Source: Thiocapsa imhoffii
GTDB taxonomy: Bacteria; Pseudomonadota; Gammaproteobacteria; Chromatiales; Chromatiaceae
DNA length: 64,000 nucleotides
Assembly (NCBI RefSeq): GCF_016583985.1
Contig: NZ_NRSD01000002.1
Location: forward strand, 62,001 to 126,000
Direction of reading: 5' to 3'
Part shown: positions 59,323 through 64,000 of the stretch, one piece after another
How positions within the stretch are numbered: position 1 is the stretch's first letter
Layout of the letters: every line of letters starts with the position of its first letter
Translations under genes and position numbers: made by a program
Notes under the pieces: generated by a model
The model's input: the letters and a program-made list of their open reading frames with translations, nothing else
What the model was told of the DNA's origin: nothing
The model's database searches: none

Positions 59323-60692
59323 TTGGCGCTCCAGCGCAGCCAGCGGATGCCCAGGCCGATGAGCATCAAGGCCCCCGGCATGATCACCAGTGACCCCAGT
59401 CCGATCCACAGGCGTTGGCGTTCGCTCAACACCAGGGCGGTGGGCCGGTCTGGGTGTGCGGGCAAGGCCGTGAGATCGCCTGGTTCGCTGAGCCAGGCGA
59501 GCAGGGCGAGGGCGAGGGCGAGGTTGCCATAGGCGCCGATCTGGGCATTGCTCGCGAAATCGCCGTCACCCACGATCAGCAACCGTTGTTCGCGACTCGC
59601 CGCGGGAACGGGGCGGCTGAAGGCAAGCACGACCGGAAGCGGACCGGCGCGTTCGCCGATCACTTCATCGCGTTCGATCAGGCCATCGAGTCGACCGGTC
59701 TCGTTCCAACTGCGCTCACCGGTTGTGAGATAGGTCTCGAGTGTCCAACCCGGCGTGGCACTGGTCTCGAAGGCAAGGCTACCCGGTAGGAGCGCCGGGA
59801 TGTCCAAGCCCACAGTGAGTGGGTGTTCGGGATACTGAGCGATCACGGCGACCGCGGGCGTGGCCACGCCGAGGCCGGCGGCCGCGGCATCGACGACCGT
59901 ACCAGGCAGGGGGGTCAGGCCGAGGTGCGTGCTCAGGGGCTCCAGACCGTTGAGCGGGCCGGGATCGAGCAGCCATAGCAGATTGCCGCCGTCTTCAATG
60001 AAGCCGATGAGTTGCTCGACGACGCCGGGGAAGAGGGCGATGCGCGGCATGGAAAGAATGAGGATGCGGGTCTCGGGCGGAATCCCCTCGGCGAGGGTGA
60101 GGTCGAGCGGGCGGGTAAGAATGCCGCGCTCGTTCAGTTCCTGACCGAGGCGTCCGAGATCATAGCCGCTCACCCCCTGAATAGCGCGCTCACCGTGTCC
60201 CTCGATCACGCCGACCCAGGACGCGCGTGGGTTGGCGAGTCTGGCGATCGCGGCGCTGAGCGTACGCTCGCTCAGTTGTTCAAGGCGTTCGCGGCGCCCG
60301 CGATAGTCGAGCAGGACCTGTCCCACCAAGGTCACGCCGGCGTCGCGCGTGCGCTCCGGAAACTGCTGCGGATCGACCCACTCGACCCGGAGATCACCCA
60401 GGACCTGCCGATAGCGCTCCAGCAGTTGCGCGATGCCTCGAGCCAAGGGCGTCGTCGGCTCCGTGAAGACCGTCACATGTAGCGGATCCGCGAGTTGCTC
60501 GAGGATCGCTAGGCTCTCTGGCCCGAGGCTATTCACATGCTGGCTGCTCCAGTCCCAATAGCGGTCGTGGCGCGCCGTGAGCCAGCCGGCCGCGATTAGG
60601 ATTGCGCAGAGCAACAAGGCGAATAGGGCATCGGCGAGCGGTCGATTGAGCCGGCCGAGAATGGCGAAGAGGGTGTGTTGGACGCGGTTCAC
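59319..60692 (-). CDS. GldG-like ABC auxiliary protein
   Basis: 457 aa with an N-terminal helix, then a periplasmic domain of the IFT52/GldG class (HVTVFTEPTTPLARGIAQLLERYRQV, RILILSMPRIALFPGVVEQLIGFIEDGGNLLWLLDPG) and a C-terminal helix (LGSLVIMPGALMLIGLGIRWL). The start is GTG, overlapping the permease stop (GTGA). In Bacteroidetes GldG acts with GldA and GldF in gliding; homologues in proteobacteria have no proven role, so motility should not be assumed. Confidence 0.88.
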   Translation of the reverse strand: MNRVQHTLFAILGRLNRPLADALFALLLCAILIAAGWLTARHDRYWDWSSQHVNSLGPESLAILEQLADPLHVTVFTEPTTPLARGIAQLLERYRQVLGDLRVEWVDPQQFPERTRDAGVTLVGQVLLDYRGRRERLEQLSERTLSAAIARLANPRASWVGVIEGHGERAIQGVSGYDLGRLGQELNERGILTRPLDLTLAEGIPPETRILILSMPRIALFPGVVEQLIGFIEDGGNLLWLLDPGPLNGLEPLSTHLGLTPLPGTVVDAAAAGLGVATPAVAVIAQYPEHPLTVGLDIPALLPGSLAFETSATPGWTLETYLTTGERSWNETGRLDGLIERDEVIGERAGPLPVVLAFSRPVPAASREQRLLIVGDGDFASNAQIGAYGNLALALALLAWLSEPGDLTALPAHPDRPTALVLSERQRLWIGLGSLVIMPGALMLIGLGIRWLRWSAK

Positions 60693-61435
60693 TGCAGGAA
60701 TCGATTGGCCAGCCGCCGGTGGGCGAGGGCGAGAAAGAGTCCAGTCAGACCCATGAGATAGACCAAGTCGCTTGCGCGCACCGCCCCGAACAGAAACCAC
60801 AGAAGGTGCTCGTTCCAGGAGAGCCAGCCGAAGAGCGACAGACCGGTCTGTGTCGGGTCATGGAGGGCATCGACCCGACCGATCACGGACAAGGTCAGGA
60901 GGAGCGCGAAGGCGAGCAGGACGGCCGCGCCAGGCTGGGTTGTTAGGCTCGAGGCATAGAGCCCGATCGCGCCGAACAGGAGCGCGACCAACCAGAGGCC
61001 AAAGGTCGCCGCGGCGATCTGGCCGAGATCCAACTCAGCGCCACCGAGGAGCAACGCAAGATTGAATAAGGGCAGCAGGGCCAATGGTGTGAGCAGGACA
61101 GCAAGGGCCAGGAATTTCCCCATCAGGATCGAACCCACGCCGATTGGCGCGGCCGCGGTCAGGGCAAAACTGCCGTCGCGAAATTCCCCACTGAGCATCC
61201 GCATGGCCAAGAGCGGTGCGGCCAGCATCTGCACGATGGCCGCGAAGCCGAAGAGGTTGAGCGTCAGTTCAAGGCTGAGGCTCGCGCTGCGTTCCTCCAC
61301 ACCCAGTCCAGTGAACTGATCGACGACATTCAGAAAGATCCAGGACAGCACCACCTGGCCGCCCGTGAAGAGAATCCAGGGCAGTGGCGTCACAAGCGCG
61401 CCATGGATGTCCCGTCTAGCGATCACGCCGATCAT
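60689..61435 (-). CDS. ABC-2 permease (GldF-like)
   Basis: 248 aa with six hydrophobic helices and the typical ABC-2 layout: an amphipathic N-terminus (VIARRDIHGALVTPLPW), then LLAMRMLSGEFRDGSFALTAAAPIGVGSILMGKFLA between helices 2 and 3. It works with the ATPase encoded just upstream (four-base ATGA overlap) and the GldG-like protein downstream. The exported molecule is unknown. Confidence 0.88.
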   Translation of the reverse strand: MIGVIARRDIHGALVTPLPWILFTGGQVVLSWIFLNVVDQFTGLGVEERSASLSLELTLNLFGFAAIVQMLAAPLLAMRMLSGEFRDGSFALTAAAPIGVGSILMGKFLALAVLLTPLALLPLFNLALLLGGAELDLGQIAAATFGLWLVALLFGAIGLYASSLTTQPGAAVLLAFALLLTLSVIGRVDALHDPTQTGLSLFGWLSWNEHLLWFLFGAVRASDLVYLMGLTGLFLALAHRRLANRFLQ

Positions 61436-62376
61436 CGCGCGCTCCCCATCCCGCCCGCACCGATGAGATCGAAGAAGACCCGTTCGAGGTCATGCGGTTC
61501 CGGGGTCAGTTCACGCAGTTCGAGGCCGGCGGTAAGGGCCTGCCGGGCCAGATCGGTTGAGGTTGCCGGTGGTGTGAGCAGGAGGCGATAGCGGTCCTCG
61601 CCGAGTGCGACCGCGGCCTCGACGCAGTAGAGTCGCTCCAATGTGTGGATCTGATCAAGAGCCTGCCGCGTCATGATTGGCGCGAGCCGCACCCGCCACA
61701 CCTGGGTCGGGCGGGTGCGTTCGAAGCGATCCTGGAACAGCATGCGGCCACGGTGCAGGACCAGCACCCGATCGCAGATCGCTTGCACCTCGGAGAGAAT
61801 GTGGCTGGAGAGGATGATGCCACTGGTGCGCGCAAGGTCGCGAATCAGGGTGCGCACTTCACGAATCTGCACCGGATCCAGACCATCTGTCGGCTCGTCC
61901 AGAATGAGTATCCTGGGTTCGTGCAGAATGGCCTGGGCGAGACCGAGACGCTGGCGATATCCCTTCGACAGCTTGGCGATCAGCGTGCGCCCAACGGTCT
62001 CGAGCCCACACAAGCCCTTGGCGCGCGTCAGCGCCGCGGCCCGCGCACGGGTCGGGATGCGGCGCAATCGTGCGCAGTGGTGCAGGTATTCGTCCACCTT
62101 CAATTCATCGAAGAGGGGCGGACGCTCAGGGAGATAGCCGAGGTGGCGCTTGGCCGCGACCGGGCGGCGAGCCAGATCGATGCCAAGGATCTCGATGCGT
62201 CCCGCGCTTGGTGCGAGGGTGCCGCTCAAGAGGCGCAGGCAGGTGGTCTTGCCCGCCCCGTTCGGACCCAAAAGTCCAAGCACCTCTCCTTGGCGCAGCT
62301 CCAGCGCGAGCCCCTGGAGGGCCTGATAATGACCAAAGCGGCGGCTGAGAGAGGTGACGCGGGCGAGTGTGTCCAT
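61432..62376 (-). CDS. ABC transporter ATPase (GldA-like)
   Basis: 314 aa. Walker A GPNGAGKT (about 37-44), signature LSKGYRQRLGLAQA and Walker B ILILDEPTDGLDP are intact. About 90 C-terminal residues form the extra domain typical of ABC-2 exporters. The frame from 62499 is longer than needed; Met at 62376 (MDTLARVTSLSRRFG) is the family start. It heads the set gldA, gldF, gldG, DUF4340, mutM, each overlapping the next. The universal stress gene lies 58 bases upstream and may share the transcript. Confidence 0.9.
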   Translation of the reverse strand: MDTLARVTSLSRRFGHYQALQGLALELRQGEVLGLLGPNGAGKTTCLRLLSGTLAPSAGRIEILGIDLARRPVAAKRHLGYLPERPPLFDELKVDEYLHHCARLRRIPTRARAAALTRAKGLCGLETVGRTLIAKLSKGYRQRLGLAQAILHEPRILILDEPTDGLDPVQIREVRTLIRDLARTSGIILSSHILSEVQAICDRVLVLHRGRMLFQDRFERTRPTQVWRVRLAPIMTRQALDQIHTLERLYCVEAAVALGEDRYRLLLTPPATSTDLARQALTAGLELRELTPEPHDLERVFFDLIGAGGMGSAR

Positions 62377-62434
62377 GAGTGCGGAACGATAGCGGCTCGG
62401 GGTCCGAAAGCCAAACCGGCGCGGCCCGCCTGGG

Positions 62435-63412
62435 TCACGCGGATGCTTGGATCGATGAGGTGAACCCAACCGGCTTGATGGCCAGCACCGAGCAGTCAAC
62501 CTGTCGCAGGATGGTTTCGGCGGTGTTGCCCATGATGAGACCGGGAATGCCGCAGCGGGCTAAGGTCCCCATGACGATCAGATCGGCGCCTAAGCGCTCG
62601 GCGAGCGCGGGGATTTTCTTGCGTGCCGCGCCCCGTGGCAGATGCAGCTTGGGCTTGCGCTCGGCGGGGGGCGGCGCGCCCAGTCCGCCGAGCACCTCGG
62701 TGACCAGGGCCTCGAGGGCGTGGGCGCAACGCGCATGGACGCTTGAGACATAGGCCGTGATCTGCTCCTCCGGGATGCTCAGCATGGTGCCCCGCATCAG
62801 CTCCTCCCCCAGGGCCTCCCAGACATAGGCCACATGCAGTTCAGCGGACTCGGAGAACGCCAAGGAGGCGGCCAATTCGAGAATCCGCCGATTCAACTCG
62901 CGTCGAGTCTCGTCCTCGCCGCCGTCGGCGGCAGTGACATCGATCGCGGCGAGGATCCGGCGAAACGAGCGCCCGGCATGACACTTGGTTAGCCACACCG
63001 GGCAGGGGCATTGGCGCAGGAGATTCATGTCGTCGCTGCCCAACATGGTGTCGAGCCAGGTGACGTCCTCCGGTGGACGGATCACCAGATCGTGCTCTTG
63101 GGCCAGGACCGCGCGGACGATCTCGAGATAGGGTGTTCCAATCAGGACCTGGCTCATGATCGGCAGTCGATCGCGAAACGAACGAACCATATCGGACAGA
63201 CGGGCCGCACGGTTCGTCATCAAGGCGTCCTGCAGCGCCTGAATGGGGCTCGCCTCGCCACTTGTGAGCAGGGCCAGGCGGTTTGGCACGATGACGTCGG
63301 CGAGCGTGAGCCGGGCGTGGTTGCTCTCGGCCAGGGCCACGGCGTGTTCCAGCGCGGCCTGACAGCCACGCTGTGGATCCACGACAAAGAGGATGTTTTT
63401 GAATCGTTTCAC
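62435..63412 (-). CDS. Tandem universal stress protein (UspE-like)
   Basis: 325 aa with two Usp domains, about 1-145 and 150-318. The second carries a nucleotide-binding-type loop (MGTLARCGIPGLIMGNTAETIL) near its end; in the first this loop is degenerate (MLGSDDMNLLRQCPC). UspE-like proteins bind ATP or lipids and help survival under stress. The start is GTG with an AGGGGG site 7 bases upstream. Confidence 0.88.
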   Translation of the reverse strand: MKRFKNILFVVDPQRGCQAALEHAVALAESNHARLTLADVIVPNRLALLTSGEASPIQALQDALMTNRAARLSDMVRSFRDRLPIMSQVLIGTPYLEIVRAVLAQEHDLVIRPPEDVTWLDTMLGSDDMNLLRQCPCPVWLTKCHAGRSFRRILAAIDVTAADGGEDETRRELNRRILELAASLAFSESAELHVAYVWEALGEELMRGTMLSIPEEQITAYVSSVHARCAHALEALVTEVLGGLGAPPPAERKPKLHLPRGAARKKIPALAERLGADLIVMGTLARCGIPGLIMGNTAETILRQVDCSVLAIKPVGFTSSIQASA

Positions 63413-63839
63413 TGCAACCCCCTGGGGACAGCGCCCTCAGTGGTCCCGTTGTTGATGCCGGTGCTGGCGCGGCCATCGAATCCGCTCTCACGGCATCCGC
63501 GATGGGATGTCCATGCGGTCCGGATGCCTCCTCCCAGGATGGTAGCCGAAGATCGATTGGACGTCAGATGTCATCATCGGCCGCGGCCGCCTCGAGGAGG
63601 GCTTCGGGCATGAGGGTGCGTTCGGTGCGCACATGGGGCCAAGGGTCATCGGTCCATCATCCACTTGAAATGCATCCCTGCCAATCAACCTCTTGAGCGA
63701 GCTATAATCGACATCCCTTGGACTCATCCCCCGCGCCAGTGTGACGGGAGCCGTGCACGCCTGGTTGCAACCTGGCCGCGTCAGGTCAACGCAGGCACGA
63801 TCGGCTGGCAGGGGTGAACAATCTTGTCGAGAAGCGAAC
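63413..63839. other. Divergent intergenic region
   Basis: No gene is supported. A TATAAT at 63703-63708 on the plus strand may be a -10 box for the partial membrane gene at the edge, but the nearest TTGAAA is 32 bases away, too far for a matched -35. A short minus-strand frame ending near 63563 reads like a protein tail but lacks a start. Confidence 0.45.
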
Positions 63840-64000
63840 ATGTGGTTGAACCTCGTTCTACTCTTGGTGCTCGTCCTGCTCTTCATCCCGATCAGCATCG
63901 TGCTCTATGGCATCACGCGTTGGCAGGCCGGAACCACAGTGCTGCGCGCACGCCTCGAGGGTGCCCGTGGGCGCATCATTCCGAACATTTATGAATCGAC
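63840..64000 (+). CDS. N-terminus of a membrane-anchored protein (cut by window end)
   Basis: 53 codons are visible: one strong hydrophobic helix (MWLNLVLLLVLVLLFIPISIVLYGI) followed by a basic amphipathic stretch (TRWQAGTTVLRARLEGARGRIIPNIYES). GAGAA upstream could be the ribosome site. The product cannot be named from this fragment. Confidence 0.6.
   Translation, partial: MWLNLVLLLVLVLLFIPISIVLYGITRWQAGTTVLRARLEGARGRIIPNIYES

Noticed and set aside
63488..63898. 136-codon minus-strand ORF near the right edge
   Set aside because: It is antisense to the clear start of a membrane protein and has shadow-like composition; only a short stretch in another frame looks protein-like and it lacks a start.

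Overview
The window reads as a gene-dense chromosomal segment of a GC-rich gammaproteobacterium. The order smc-zipA-ligA, the accA-tilS pair, an Lhr of the Escherichia coli size class (1538 aa) and a BetT-type carrier all fit Gammaproteobacteria. The general feel (c-di-GMP sensor with several PAS domains, bacteriohemerythrin, His-rich metal efflux, many short Chromatiales-like hypotheticals) suggests a Chromatiales / purple sulfur lineage. That is an inference: no photosynthesis, sulfur-oxidation or rRNA gene is present to prove it. I found no tRNA, rRNA, CRISPR array, prophage or insertion sequence.

Layout. 1-4.5 kb (minus): a three-gene ABC export-type operon (ATPase, FtsX-like permease, AttH/CrtC-fold lipocalin, the last running off the left edge). 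4.7-11.3 kb (plus): a glutamine amidotransferase, accA-tilS, a cytochrome b561, then argD-argF behind a promoter and a terminator-like leader. 11.4-14.6 kb: an SH3/coiled-coil membrane protein, a small secreted Cys protein on the other strand, an alpha/beta hydrolase and a bacteriohemerythrin. 14.7-20.8 kb (minus): a heavy-metal RND efflux locus with three small exported accessory proteins and no outer-membrane channel. 21.5-26.3 kb (plus): a tight four-gene module of acyl carrier protein, AMP-forming ligase, asparagine-synthetase-type amidotransferase and a divergent NadE-like synthetase; this is the best candidate for an undescribed pathway.

26.3-29.3 kb (minus): a degenerate P-loop ATPase, a glycine-zipper lipoprotein and an aldehyde dehydrogenase. 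29.5-37.5 kb (plus): smc, zipA, ligA (with an enlarged HhH region), a small conserved-looking ORF and an exported alpha-carbonic-anhydrase-like protein that lacks key catalytic residues. 37.5-47.4 kb (minus): a GINT1-like sugar protein, a GNAT protein, a parvulin lipoprotein, YciI, a DUF2914 membrane protein and the giant helicase Lhr, with a 28-bp repeat pair between the last two. 48-55.4 kb (plus): a GGDEF-EAL sensor, a porin and a BCCT osmolyte carrier. 55.5-63.4 kb (minus): an MscS channel with a cyclic-nucleotide-binding domain, then a compact operon running usp, gldA-like, gldF-like, gldG-like, DUF4340 and mutM. A membrane protein begins at the right edge.

Themes: envelope and osmotic homeostasis (ABC/FtsX, BetT, MscS, porin, GldFG-like), housekeeping replication and division genes, and accessory metal and biosynthetic loci inserted between them. 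All functional calls are from reading the translations and remembering family motifs; no database search was run.
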